Origin: Marivivens donghaensis
GTDB taxonomy: Bacteria; Pseudomonadota; Alphaproteobacteria; Rhodobacterales; Rhodobacteraceae
Length of the DNA stretch: 64,000 nt
Assembly: GCF_023541015.1 (NCBI RefSeq)
Contig: NZ_JALNPR010000004.1
Location: forward strand, 1 to 64,000
Direction: 5' to 3'
Below are positions 8,561 to 17,034 of this stretch, piece after piece (the first letter of the stretch is position 1; every line of letters starts with the position of its first letter). The position numbers were made by a program, and so were the translations under genes. The notes under the pieces were generated by a model that was not told where the DNA came from, ran no database searches, and saw only the letters and a list, made by a program, of their open reading frames with translations.

Positions 8561-8583
8561 CCGCCGCCCCATTGGGACGGCGG
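8561..8583 (-). terminator. Intrinsic terminator of ahcY
   Basis: CCGCCG...CGGCGG stem with a second CCC/GGG block and an ATT loop. On the minus strand it is followed by TTTTCG. It lies 25 bp downstream of the ahcY stop. Confidence 0.85.
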
Positions 8584-8607
8584 TCGAATTCGCAAATCTA
8601 CCGATGA

Positions 8608-9990
8608 TTAGTAGCGGTAGTGCTCTGGCTTGAACGGGCCTTCGACGGTGACGCCGATGTAATCTGCCTGCTCTTTCGAGAGAGTCGTCAGCTTCACGCC
8701 AATACGGTCGAGGTGCAGACGTGCAACTTTCTCGTCGAGGTGTTTCGGCAGGATGTAGACGCCCGGCTGGTATTCGTCACCTTTGGTCCACAGCTCGATC
8801 TGAGCCAGAACTTGGTTGGTGAAGGATGCGGACATCACGAACGACGGGTGACCCGTTGCGTTGCCAAGGTTCAGCAGACGGCCTTCGGAAAGAAGGATGA
8901 TCTTGTTGCCAGACGGCATCTCGATCATGTCGACCTGATCTTTAATGTTGGTCCACTTGTGGTTCCGTAGGCTAGCGACCTGAATTTCATTGTCGAAGTG
9001 GCCGATGTTGCCAACGATCGCCATGTTCTTCATCTCGCGCATGTGCTCGATGCGGATCACGTCTTTGTTGCCAGTGGTGGTGATGAAGATGTCAGCCGAG
9101 GACACCACATCTTCGAGCAGCACAACCTCAAAGCCATCCATCGCAGCTTGCAATGCGCAGATCGGGTCAGCTTCGGTCACTTTCACACGAGCGCCAGCGC
9201 CCGCGAGAGATGCAGCCGAACCTTTACCAACGTCGCCGTAGCCACAAACAACAGCCACTTTACCGGCCATCATCACGTCAGTTGCGCGGCGGATGCCGTC
9301 AACGAGCGATTCTTTACAGCCGTATTTGTTGTCGAACTTCGACTTGGTCACAGAATCGTTCACGTTGATCGCAGGGAACGGAAGCTGGCCTTTTTTGTGC
9401 AGGTCGTAGAGGCGGTGAACACCGGTGGTGGTCTCTTCCGATACGCCTTGGATCGCCTCTTTGGTCTTGGTGAACCAGCCTGGACTTGCCTTCATGCGCT
9501 TCTGGATCTGCGCTTTGATGACGGCTTCTTCTTCGGATTGCGGGACCGGAATGATGTCTTCGCCAGCTTCGGCGCGAGCGCCCAGAAGAACGTAGAGGGT
9601 CGCGTCGCCACCATCGTCGAGGATCATGTTCGCGCCTTCGGGGAACATGAAGGACTTGTCGAGATAATCCCAATGTTCTTCAAGGGTTTGACCCTTAACC
9701 GCAAAGACCGGAATGCCAGCCTCAGCGATCGCCGCAGCGGCGTGGTCTTGGGTCGAGAAGATGTTGCACGATGCCCAACGAACGTCTGCGCCCAACGCGA
9801 CCAGCGTCTCGATCAGCACAGCGGTTTGGATAGTCATGTGGAGCGAGCCAACGATGCGCGCGCCCTTGAGCGGCTTCGATTCACCGAACTCAGCGCGGCA
9901 AGCCATCAGACCCGGCATTTCGGTTTCTGCAATGTTCAATTCTTTGCGGCCAAATGCTGCAAGCGAGATATCTTTAACGACGTAATCCAT
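8608..9990 (-). CDS. ahcY: Adenosylhomocysteinase (SAH hydrolase)
   Basis: Hydrolyses S-adenosylhomocysteine to adenosine and homocysteine, which relieves product inhibition of methyltransferases. The 460 aa length is the full bacterial form. The start [18 protein letters not shown] is typical of alphaproteobacteria. Family blocks include the NAD-binding [15 protein letters not shown] and TTTGNKDVI, and the C-terminus KPEHYRY completes the partner NAD site. In-frame codons upstream of 9990 were rejected as not family-like. There is no room for, and no sign of, an SAH riboswitch in the short 5' region. It is monocistronic. Confidence 0.98.
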   Translation of the reverse strand: MDYVVKDISLAAFGRKELNIAETEMPGLMACRAEFGESKPLKGARIVGSLHMTIQTAVLIETLVALGADVRWASCNIFSTQDHAAAAIAEAGIPVFAVKGQTLEEHWDYLDKSFMFPEGANMILDDGGDATLYVLLGARAEAGEDIIPVPQSEEEAVIKAQIQKRMKASPGWFTKTKEAIQGVSEETTTGVHRLYDLHKKGQLPFPAINVNDSVTKSKFDNKYGCKESLVDGIRRATDVMMAGKVAVVCGYGDVGKGSAASLAGAGARVKVTEADPICALQAAMDGFEVVLLEDVVSSADIFITTTGNKDVIRIEHMREMKNMAIVGNIGHFDNEIQVASLRNHKWTNIKDQVDMIEMPSGNKIILLSEGRLLNLGNATGHPSFVMSASFTNQVLAQIELWTKGDEYQPGVYILPKHLDEKVARLHLDRIGVKLTTLSKEQADYIGVTVEGPFKPEHYRY

Positions 9991-10075
9991 GGCTCTAGGC
10001 CCTTTCCAATCCAATTGTTGATGGGCAAATAGCACTGTAGACCTTTCGCGACAACTTCGACGGACTGGAAAATTC

Positions 10076-10672
10076 ATGGCAGCGAAACAATCCCGCGCAT
10101 GGCAGCGCATGTTGTCAGGTCGACGGCTCGATCTTTTGGACCCAACCCCAATGGATATTGAGGTCGAAGACATCGCCCACGGATTAGCTTTTGTTGCGCG
10201 CTGGAACGGCCAAACAATCGGCGACTACGCTTATTCCGTCGCTGAACATTCGCTTCTCGTCGAAGAGATTTTCAGCCGCGACAATCCAGGTATTGCGACC
10301 AAATGGAAGCTCGCAGCGTTGCTGCACGATGCGCCTGAATACGTGATCGGCGACATGATCAGCCCTGTTAAAGCGGCAGTTGGTCCGAACTACGGCGAAC
10401 TCGACGAACGGCTGACTGCCGCCATTCACATTCGTTTTGGGCTACCTGCAAAATTGCCCACTGAGATTAAGAAGCGGATTAAGGAAGCAGACAAAGTCAG
10501 TGCGTGGTTGGAAGCGACCCAGATCGCGGGGTTTTCAACGAGCGAAGCCGACAAGCACTTTGGGAAACTCGACAAACAATTGGTCGCCAAATTAGGCATC
10601 CGTTTGCGGCCTCCCGTCGAAGTTCGCAAGGATTTCACCGCGCGTCACGCGGCCTTGCTTGCTGAAATGTAA
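10076..10672 (+). CDS. HD-domain phosphohydrolase (YfbR-like)
   Basis: A 198 aa protein with the HD metal site: an upstream histidine in [12 protein letters not shown], the HD pair in [13 protein letters not shown], and a later Asp in [12 protein letters not shown]. The pattern matches YfbR-type 5'-nucleotidases (deoxynucleoside monophosphates), but the substrate cannot be read from sequence. It is divergent from ahcY (85 bp) and convergent with regA (4 bp gap, no terminator visible). Confidence 0.82.
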   Translation: MAAKQSRAWQRMLSGRRLDLLDPTPMDIEVEDIAHGLAFVARWNGQTIGDYAYSVAEHSLLVEEIFSRDNPGIATKWKLAALLHDAPEYVIGDMISPVKAAVGPNYGELDERLTAAIHIRFGLPAKLPTEIKKRIKEADKVSAWLEATQIAGFSTSEADKHFGKLDKQLVAKLGIRLRPPVEVRKDFTARHAALLAEM

Positions 10673-10676
10673 ATCC

Positions 10677-11228
10677 CTACTTCGGGCTGCGCTTTGCCAG
10701 AATACGTTGAAGCGTCCGACGGTGCATATTCAGACGACGCGCCGTTTCCGACACGTTGCGATCACACAGTTCGTAGACACGCTGGATATGCTCCCAGCGC
10801 ACGCGGTCCGCACTCATCGGGTTTTCGGGCGGCGGCGGCAGTTCGTCGCCTTTTTGCAGCAAAGCGTTAACGATGTCGTTGGCGTCAGCTGGCTTGGACA
10901 GATAGTCCGTTGCGCCGATTTTCACTGCAGCCACGGCCGTCGCAATTGCACCGTATCCTGTCAGAACAACGATACGGCTATCAGGGCGGCGCTCGCGGAG
11001 CGTTTCAACAACGTCCAGACCGTTCCCATCTTCGAGCCGTAGATCGACGACCGCATAAGCGCTCGGTCGGGCGGTGGCGATTGCCTTACCAGCAACGACA
11101 GACCCCGCGGTTTCTACAGAAAACCCACGCTTCTCCATAGCCTTTGCGAGCCGTTTCAAAAACGGTTCGTCATCATCCACCAAGAGCAGCGTTCTGTCTT
11201 CGCCCAGATCAATGGGTTCATTATCCAT
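10677..11228 (-). CDS. regA: Redox response regulator RegA/ActR/PrrA
   Basis: DNA-binding regulator of the RegB/RegA (PrrBA, ActSR) redox system that controls respiration, nitrogen and carbon fixation and, where present, photosynthesis genes. The 183 aa protein has a receiver domain (acidic pocket LLVDDDE, phosphoacceptor D62 in VVDLRL, K112 in LSKPAD). A proline linker (PPPPEN) follows, then a Fis-type HTH at the C-terminus (NVSETARRLNMHRRTLQRIL). It follows senC after 54 bp, and regB is divergent from senC, the classical Rhodobacter arrangement. Confidence 0.96.
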   Translation of the reverse strand: MDNEPIDLGEDRTLLLVDDDEPFLKRLAKAMEKRGFSVETAGSVVAGKAIATARPSAYAVVDLRLEDGNGLDVVETLRERRPDSRIVVLTGYGAIATAVAAVKIGATDYLSKPADANDIVNALLQKGDELPPPPENPMSADRVRWEHIQRVYELCDRNVSETARRLNMHRRTLQRILAKRSPK

Positions 11229-11282
11229 TAGGTCCGCCTCATATGTCGCGCTCTCAACAGGTAGCGGGCAGAGCCCCCAAGG

Positions 11283-11909
11283 TCAATTCGCACCGACCAT
11301 TTCGATCAAGCACTCCATCCTTTGCGCCACATTTTCAGGAGTGTCGTTGTGACCGAAAACGTCGATCACGCCATAGCCCGGGATGTTGAAATAGGACTGA
11401 ACAGAGTGATCCACGAGGTAATACTCAGGATCACCATTCGCCTCTTTCTGGTAATAGGTCCGATAGGCTTTGGAGGCTGCATCGGTCTGTTCTGGCGTCC
11501 CGGTGAGGCCGATCATACGGTCGTGGAAGTTATAGGCAAATTCGCCCACGCGTTCTGGGGTGTCACGCTCTGGGTCGATGGAGATAAAGACTGGCGTGAC
11601 AGAAATCCCTTTTTCATCAAGGATCTGAACCGCCCGAGAATTGCGCATGTTGTCGAGAGGGCAAACATCTGGACAGAAGGTGTAGCCGAAATACAAAACT
11701 GTCGGGCCTGTGATTACGTCAGCATCGGTGACTGTCACACCGTCTTTGTTCACCAGCTCAAACGGACCGCCGACAGAACTGCCAGCGACTGCAGTCGCAC
11801 CACATTGGGCGAAATCCTGATCGGGCGCGTTCAATTTCACCACAGCAAGGGTGCCACCAATGAACAACGCCGCGACTGATACAGCAGCTAGAGCAATTTT
11901 CTTTTCCAT
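11283..11909 (-). CDS. senC: SCO1/SenC/PrrC copper chaperone
   Basis: Membrane-anchored thioredoxin-fold protein that delivers copper to the CuA or CuB site of cytochrome oxidase; in Rhodobacter it also affects Reg signalling. The 208 aa protein has an N-terminal signal anchor (about 5-25). The copper ligands are C79 and C83 in TFCPDVCPL and H168 in YLVDHS. The ATG at 11909 has an AGGAGA ribosome site; longer in-frame starts would run into the regB leader. It is first gene of a likely senC-regA operon. Confidence 0.95.
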   Translation of the reverse strand: MEKKIALAAVSVAALFIGGTLAVVKLNAPDQDFAQCGATAVAGSSVGGPFELVNKDGVTVTDADVITGPTVLYFGYTFCPDVCPLDNMRNSRAVQILDEKGISVTPVFISIDPERDTPERVGEFAYNFHDRMIGLTGTPEQTDAASKAYRTYYQKEANGDPEYYLVDHSVQSYFNIPGYGVIDVFGHNDTPENVAQRMECLIEMVGAN

Positions 11910-11989
11910 CGAACTCTCCTTTGGTCGCGCATTGATTGCCGCTGCGGGTCCAAATAACAATAGTTCAGCATGACGCAGATTGGACGAAA

Positions 11990-13345
11990 ATGATCCCTGA
12001 CCGGCAAATCAAACATCACGATCGCGAGAGAAGCAGCTGGGTCCGCCTTCGGACCTTGGTCATTTTGCGGTGGATCGCCATTCTAGGTCAGATCATCGCG
12101 CTCGTTGTTTCGGTGCGCATTTTGGGCCTCGACCTCGAAGTTGGCCTTGCTGCGATGGCAATCGGTGCATCGATCATCGCCAACCTGTTTTCGACGTTCC
12201 TCTATCCAGAGACCAAGCGTCTGTCCGAACTCGAAGCGATGCTGATGCTTCTCTTCGATTTGCTGCAGTTGTGTCTGCTGTTGTATCTCACGGGCGGCTT
12301 AAACAACCCGTTTGCCCTGTTGGTTTTGGCGCCTGTTACCATCGCAGCAACTTTCTTGCGGCTCCGCGATACGGCGATCCTCGGGATCATCACGATCCTC
12401 ATTCTGACCGCCCTCGCCGCGTGGCATATACCGCTGCGCTCAATGGCAGGTGACGTATTGCAAATGCCCGACCTCTTTCGGTTTGGATTCTGGGTCGCGC
12501 TTGTGATTGGCGTAGTTTTCCTTGGCGCTTATGCGCGTCTGATCACGTCTGAGATCCACGAAATGTCCGACGCGCTGCTGGCTACGCAAATGGCTCTCGC
12601 CCGTGAACAAAAGCTCACCGATTTGGGTGGTGTTGTCGCTGCTGCCGCGCATGAATTGGGAACGCCTCTCGCGACGATTAAGTTGGTCAGCGGTGAGTTA
12701 TTGGATGAACTAGGCGATGATCCAGACCTCGCCGACGATGTGCGCCTGATCGGGGAACAAGCCAATCGCTGCACTGCGATCCTTCGGTCGATGGGCCGCG
12801 CAGGTAAAGACGACCTGCACATGCGCCGCGTTCCGTTGGGGGGTCTTTTGCGAGAGGCCGCTGAACCCCACCTGATGCGCGGCAAACGGTTGGTGTTCGT
12901 GATCTCTGACGAAACAGAAATGCCTGCACGCCAACCGATCATCGAACGTCGGCCAGAGATCGTGCATGGACTTCGCAACCTTGTTCAAAATGCAGTCGAT
13001 TTTTCGTCGGATAAAGTCCTAATCGAGAGCACATGGACCGACAAATCCGTCAGTGTGCGCATTTCCGACGATGGACCAGGCTATCCGTCCGCCATTCTCG
13101 CTCGCATCGGTGATCCATTCATGCGGCGGCGAGAGGACACCAGTCGCCCAGGGTATGAAGGCATGGGTTTGGGCCTGTTTATCGCGAAAACGCTGCTGGA
13201 ACGGTCAGGCGCGCGGCTCGATTTTGCGAACGGTGGGTCGCTCGGTGGAGCCTTGGTCGCCGTCACATGGAACCGCGACCAGATCGACCCGTCCAAGGGC
13301 GACCGCGCTGGCGGTTTGGGAGAAAACCTGCCCTTTGGCGATTAA
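11990..13345 (+). CDS. regB: Redox sensor histidine kinase RegB/PrrB/ActS
   Basis: Six-helix membrane sensor kinase that phosphorylates RegA according to the redox state of the quinone pool. The 451 aa protein has helices within about 20-185. The quinone-binding loop motif GGLNNPF lies at 102-108. The H-box HELGTPLATIKL has H221, and the redox-active cysteine position is C261 in NRCTAILRSMG. The ATP-binding blocks NLVQNAVDF and GMGLGLFIAKTLL complete the kinase. The start is the ATG giving MIPDRQIKHH; an upstream in-frame ATG would overlap the senC promoter. All known redox-sensing residues look present, so the system should be functional. Confidence 0.96.
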   Translation: MIPDRQIKHHDRERSSWVRLRTLVILRWIAILGQIIALVVSVRILGLDLEVGLAAMAIGASIIANLFSTFLYPETKRLSELEAMLMLLFDLLQLCLLLYLTGGLNNPFALLVLAPVTIAATFLRLRDTAILGIITILILTALAAWHIPLRSMAGDVLQMPDLFRFGFWVALVIGVVFLGAYARLITSEIHEMSDALLATQMALAREQKLTDLGGVVAAAAHELGTPLATIKLVSGELLDELGDDPDLADDVRLIGEQANRCTAILRSMGRAGKDDLHMRRVPLGGLLREAAEPHLMRGKRLVFVISDETEMPARQPIIERRPEIVHGLRNLVQNAVDFSSDKVLIESTWTDKSVSVRISDDGPGYPSAILARIGDPFMRRREDTSRPGYEGMGLGLFIAKTLLERSGARLDFANGGSLGGALVAVTWNRDQIDPSKGDRAGGLGENLPFGD

Positions 13346-13356
13346 CGCGCAATTAA
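13342..13356. promoter_or_regulatory. Exact CtrA box TTAA-N7-TTAA
   Basis: TTAACGCGCAATTAA overlaps the regB stop codon and lies 46 bp upstream of the PAS-domain gene start. It matches the full palindromic CtrA consensus. From simple composition I would expect about 0.2-0.3 exact sites in 64 kb, and the other one sits in oriC. Confidence 0.6.
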
Positions 13357-13402
13357 CCCTGATCCGCAAAAGTTCCTTTGTTGCTAACAAGGGATTCGAC
13401 CG

Positions 13403-14971
13403 ATGTCGGGCATGTATCTTTTTGGGCTCTGCCTCATCTCTGTCGCGGCGGCCGGATTGATCGTTGCCGTTCTGGCGCAGTTCTTGGATCAAAAAAACCA
13501 AAGCGCACGCGCCATGATCCGCGAAGCCGAAGATGAGATCGTGTTTCTCTTTGACGAAACGCAGTTAATTGACGCAACACCGTCGGCTCGTGCCCTCTTG
13601 CGCCGAAGGGCAACAGAAAAAACGGATTGGGATCGCTTCCTCGGTTTCTTTGCGTCGAATTTTCCGCAACTCCGGACCACGATGTCGTCGATCCAATCAG
13701 GTGGGTCAAAGGTGCTGACATCCCCATCAGACCCAGATTTACGACTGGAGGTCGAACTATGTGACGCGATCATCCGCGTTACATTTCAAGAAGGGTTCCG
13801 ACGCCGAACCGCCGTCGATATCGCGACACTCACTTCGATTGAGGACGAGCTTCATACCCTGCGGGGAATAGCAGAAAGCGCACCTCAGTTGATCTGGAAA
13901 CAGGATGACACAGGGACAATCACTTGGGCCAACCGCAGCTACCTCGACATCGCCGCGCAGGTGGCCGGCTGTGCAGAGACAGATATCCCACCATGGCCAC
14001 CTGCGGAATTGTTTTCTAACCTCGATGCCCAAGACGACCTTATTCCGACACGCCACAGCATTGATCTGGGCACTGGTCGGCCGCCAAAATGGTTTGAAGT
14101 CACCAAGGCACATCGCAACGCCGAAACAATCCACTTTGCCGTCGATGTTACAAAGGTGACGAAAGCCGAAGAAACCCAGCGAAGCTACGTGCAAACCTTG
14201 GTCAAAACCTTTGCCCAATTGTCCGTGGGTTTGGCCATTTTCAACAGCGACCGCGAATTGATCGTCTTCAACCCTGCCCTTCATGATCTGACAGAACTCC
14301 CTGCCGATTTCCTAGCTGCTCGGCCCAAACTGCACGCCTTTTTCGATAAGCTTCGGGACCAAAAGAACACCCATGTTGCAGCAGATAAGCGATCATGGCG
14401 CGATCAGATTGTCTCGCTCGAGAAGGAAGCCAAAGCAGGCCTGTATTCGGTGAATTGGGAACTGCCCAACGGCCAAGTGTACAGAATTGTCGGACGACCC
14501 CATCCTGACGGTGCATTGGCATTTCTCGTTGAAGACGTAACCTCTGAAATCTCGCTCACTCGACGATTTGAGGCGCAGATCGAAACGGGCCAGGCCGTAA
14601 TAGATAGCCTCGACGACGCAATCGCTGTCTTTTCGGCGGCTGGAACTTTGGTCATGTCGAACCAAAGCTATCATCAGCTTTGGCACTACACAAAAACTGC
14701 GCCCTTTGTTGGGTCTACGCTACTTGATGAATCGCGAATTTGGCAGGATGCCACCGCCCCAACACCAATCTGGACGAGGTTGCGCGAAGATGGTGGCCCT
14801 AGCCGATCTTCTCAGGTCTGGAGCGATACCATTCGCCACAATGATGGTCGATTGCTTGAATGCAGCACCCGCCCTATGCCCAACGGTGCGACGCTCGTTC
14901 GGTTCCGTCATACGGGAGATAGCAAGTCTGGGCGCGAAGCCGTCATCGCACTTTGGGCGGCACAGGGTTGA
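13403..14971 (+). CDS. Membrane PAS-repeat protein without kinase domain, DivL candidate
   Basis: A 522 aa protein with one N-terminal helix (about 4-26). About four PAS-like units follow (roughly 40-130, 152-255, 270-380 and 390-500), for example ESAPQLIWKQDDTGTITWAN and LDDAIAVFSAAGTLVMSNQS. It stops right after the last PAS unit: no H-box, no N/G ATP-binding blocks, and only 41 bp to tsaE, so no frameshifted kinase part is hidden. In Caulobacter and relatives the gene before tsaE-amgK-murU-addB is, to my recollection, divL, a PAS-repeat regulator of CckA in the CtrA phosphorelay. The exact CtrA box upstream supports this reading. Naming it DivL remains inference. Confidence 0.7.
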   Translation: MSGMYLFGLCLISVAAAGLIVAVLAQFLDQKNQSARAMIREAEDEIVFLFDETQLIDATPSARALLRRRATEKTDWDRFLGFFASNFPQLRTTMSSIQSGGSKVLTSPSDPDLRLEVELCDAIIRVTFQEGFRRRTAVDIATLTSIEDELHTLRGIAESAPQLIWKQDDTGTITWANRSYLDIAAQVAGCAETDIPPWPPAELFSNLDAQDDLIPTRHSIDLGTGRPPKWFEVTKAHRNAETIHFAVDVTKVTKAEETQRSYVQTLVKTFAQLSVGLAIFNSDRELIVFNPALHDLTELPADFLAARPKLHAFFDKLRDQKNTHVAADKRSWRDQIVSLEKEAKAGLYSVNWELPNGQVYRIVGRPHPDGALAFLVEDVTSEISLTRRFEAQIETGQAVIDSLDDAIAVFSAAGTLVMSNQSYHQLWHYTKTAPFVGSTLLDESRIWQDATAPTPIWTRLREDGGPSRSSQVWSDTIRHNDGRLLECSTRPMPNGATLVRFRHTGDSKSGREAVIALWAAQG

Positions 14972-15012
14972 TTGCCTCTTGCGAGTGCACCACCAACCCT
15001 TAGTTTGGGGGT

Positions 15013-15471
15013 ATGACATTTACCAAAGGCCCAGTTTTGCTACCGTCCGAAGAGGACACCGATGCGCTCGCACAGCGGATCGCACCGATTTTGCGAGCTG
15101 GCGATGTTTTACTCCTCGAAGGGGACATCGGCGCTGGCAAAACCGCTTTTTCACGTGCCCTTATCCGCGCCCGCCTTGGCTACGAAGAGGACGTACCGTC
15201 GCCAACCTTCACCTTGGTTCAAACCTACGAGGATGACGTCGATATCTGGCACTGTGACCTCTATCGACTTAGCCACCCCGATGAGGCGATCGAGCTTGGT
15301 CTGGACGAAGCATTCGAAACCGCGATTTGTCTGATCGAATGGCCGGATCGGTTGGCCGATCTTGCGCCAAAATCGGCTCTAACGTTGCGGTTTGTGGCCT
15401 CCGATCCGCACCATGTCACGTTTGTTGGCCCTGCTGATTGGCAAACACGTTTGGGCGCAATCGATGTCTGA
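15013..15471 (+). CDS. tsaE: tRNA t6A biosynthesis ATPase TsaE
   Basis: P-loop ATPase that works with TsaB and TsaD in t6A37 synthesis. The 152 aa protein has the Walker A motif GDIGAGKT (37-44) and family blocks PSPTFTLVQTY and HCDLYRL, and ends with LIEWPDRL. The stop overlaps the amgK start by 8 bp. It is first in the tightly coupled run tsaE-amgK-murU-addB-addA, with trxA behind. Confidence 0.96.
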   Translation: MTFTKGPVLLPSEEDTDALAQRIAPILRAGDVLLLEGDIGAGKTAFSRALIRARLGYEEDVPSPTFTLVQTYEDDVDIWHCDLYRLSHPDEAIELGLDEAFETAICLIEWPDRLADLAPKSALTLRFVASDPHHVTFVGPADWQTRLGAIDV

Positions 15472-16369
15472 GGTTTCTGCATTTCTCGACGGAACGATTT
15501 GGCAGGACTGGCACCAAACACCTGTCGCGGGCGATGCCTCTGCCCGTAGCTATCGACGTCTTACCAGTCCCGATGATGAAACCGTGATCCTGATGATCGC
15601 GCCGCCGGGAACTGGTGAAGACCTCGCGCCGTTTCTGCGCATCGCGACCCACCTCGCAGGCATTGGGCTATGTCCGCCAGAGATCCTGAAATGCGATGAA
15701 ATGGCAGGCCTCGCGATCATTGACGATCTCGGCCCTCGTCACTATGCCGATTGGATTGCGGCGGGTGATGCCGATGAGCTGACCCTGTATCAAGCCGCTG
15801 CGGACTGTATCCAAAAAATCGGCGCGTCCCCTGCCCCAGCTGGGTTAAAAACCATGACCCCCGAGGTCGGCGCAGACATGGTTGGGCTTTATTCCGAATG
15901 GTTCGCGCCCAGCGCTGATGGATTGAAAATCGCCTTTGCAATGAAGGCCGCGTTAGAGCGTTTGGTCCCGCACCCTTACACCCTGTCGCTGCGGGACTTT
16001 CACGCTGAGAACCTGATTTGGCGTCCTGAAAAACAGGGAACCGATCGCGTCGGCCTCCTTGATTTTCAGGACGCATTTTTGGCGCACCCTTTATATGATC
16101 TCGTGTCGCTACTGCGCGATGCGCGGCGGGACGTGTCTGATCGCACGGTTGAAGCACTGACCAAAGACATCGATATGGCAGCATTTTCGACGATCGCTGT
16201 GCAGCGAAACCTCCGCATCCTCGGTATTTTCGCACGACTGGTGCAGCGTGATAAGAAGTTAAAATATCAGCCACTCATCCCGCGCGTGATCGGCCACCTG
16301 AGACGCGATTTAGCTCATCCAGACTTGCGCGACCTTTCCGAATTGATCCTTCCGGACCTGACCATATGA
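15464..16369 (+). CDS. amgK: Anomeric MurNAc/GlcNAc kinase (AmgK-type)
   Basis: Aminoglycoside-phosphotransferase-fold sugar kinase of 301 aa. It shows GDASARSYRRL near the N-terminus, the catalytic-loop pattern RDFHAENLIW and the metal motif LLDFQDAFLAHPLYDL. Paired with the next nucleotidyltransferase, it fits AmgK, which phosphorylates MurNAc at the anomeric carbon in the MurU peptidoglycan-recycling route that bypasses de novo UDP-MurNAc synthesis. The start ATG lies inside the tsaE end (8 bp overlap), and the stop overlaps murU as ATGA. The substrate assignment rests on the pairing. Confidence 0.85.
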   Translation: MSEVSAFLDGTIWQDWHQTPVAGDASARSYRRLTSPDDETVILMIAPPGTGEDLAPFLRIATHLAGIGLCPPEILKCDEMAGLAIIDDLGPRHYADWIAAGDADELTLYQAAADCIQKIGASPAPAGLKTMTPEVGADMVGLYSEWFAPSADGLKIAFAMKAALERLVPHPYTLSLRDFHAENLIWRPEKQGTDRVGLLDFQDAFLAHPLYDLVSLLRDARRDVSDRTVEALTKDIDMAAFSTIAVQRNLRILGIFARLVQRDKKLKYQPLIPRVIGHLRRDLAHPDLRDLSELILPDLTI

Positions 16370-17034
16370 CACCCAAATCCGCTTTGTTCTTTGCTGCTGG
16401 CCTTGGCACCCGAATGGCGCCGCTGACCAACGACAGGCCCAAGCCGATGGTGAATGTTGCGGGCAAGCCGCTCTTGTTTCATGCGCTCGATCTGGCGGAG
16501 GGGCTCACCTGCGTGGTGAACGTGCATTACAAGGCAGAACAAATCCGCGATTCAGTCCCAGCCGACGTTCACATCTCGGACGAAACCGATCTCTTGCGCG
16601 AAACGGGCGGCGGTTTGAAACATGCCTTGCCGTTGCTAGGCGATGGGCCTGTTTTCACGATGAACACCGATGCGGTTTGGCGCGGTGACAACCCCTTTGA
16701 CACGCTGCGCCAACATTGGCGCGATGACATGGACGGTTTGCTTTTGCTCGTCAACAAAGACAACGCGCTCGGTCACACAGGTCAGGGTGATTTCCTGACT
16801 GATGAGGCAGGGCGGATTCGCCGTGGCGCTGGCGCGATCTATACGGGCTGCCAGATCATTCGGACTGCTGATCTGGATGAGGTCATGGAACAGTCGTTCT
16901 CTATGTGGAAACTCTGGAACCGAATGCTTGCTAGAGGAACGCTCTACGGCGTCGAATATAATGGTAAATGGTGTGACGTTGGTCGCCCCGAAAGCATCGC
17001 GGTGGCCGAAGGGATGTTGAGTGATGATGTTTGA
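16366..17034 (+). CDS. murU: MurNAc-1-phosphate uridylyltransferase (MurU-type)
   Basis: Nucleotidyltransferase of 222 aa with the signature FFAAGLGTRMAPLTNDRPKP (9-28) followed by KPLLFHALDLA, and the metal Asp in FTMNTDAVW. With AmgK it would make UDP-MurNAc from recycled cell-wall sugar, a pathway that affects fosfomycin tolerance in bacteria that have it. The size is that of MurU rather than the longer GlmU or RfbA. It overlaps amgK by 4 bp and addB by 8 bp. Confidence 0.88.
   Translation: MTPKSALFFAAGLGTRMAPLTNDRPKPMVNVAGKPLLFHALDLAEGLTCVVNVHYKAEQIRDSVPADVHISDETDLLRETGGGLKHALPLLGDGPVFTMNTDAVWRGDNPFDTLRQHWRDDMDGLLLLVNKDNALGHTGQGDFLTDEAGRIRRGAGAIYTGCQIIRTADLDEVMEQSFSMWKLWNRMLARGTLYGVEYNGKWCDVGRPESIAVAEGMLSDDV

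Noticed and set aside
8998-10032. 344-codon frame on the + strand opposite ahcY
   Set aside because: Complement of a highly conserved gene; the protein has no family pattern and no ribosome site.
9991-10075. Possible SAH riboswitch before ahcY
   Set aside because: Only 85 bp between divergent genes and none of the expected stem pattern is visible.
14960-15012. Frameshifted kinase domain behind the PAS protein
   Set aside because: Only 41 bp separate its stop from tsaE and no kinase motif appears in any frame there.
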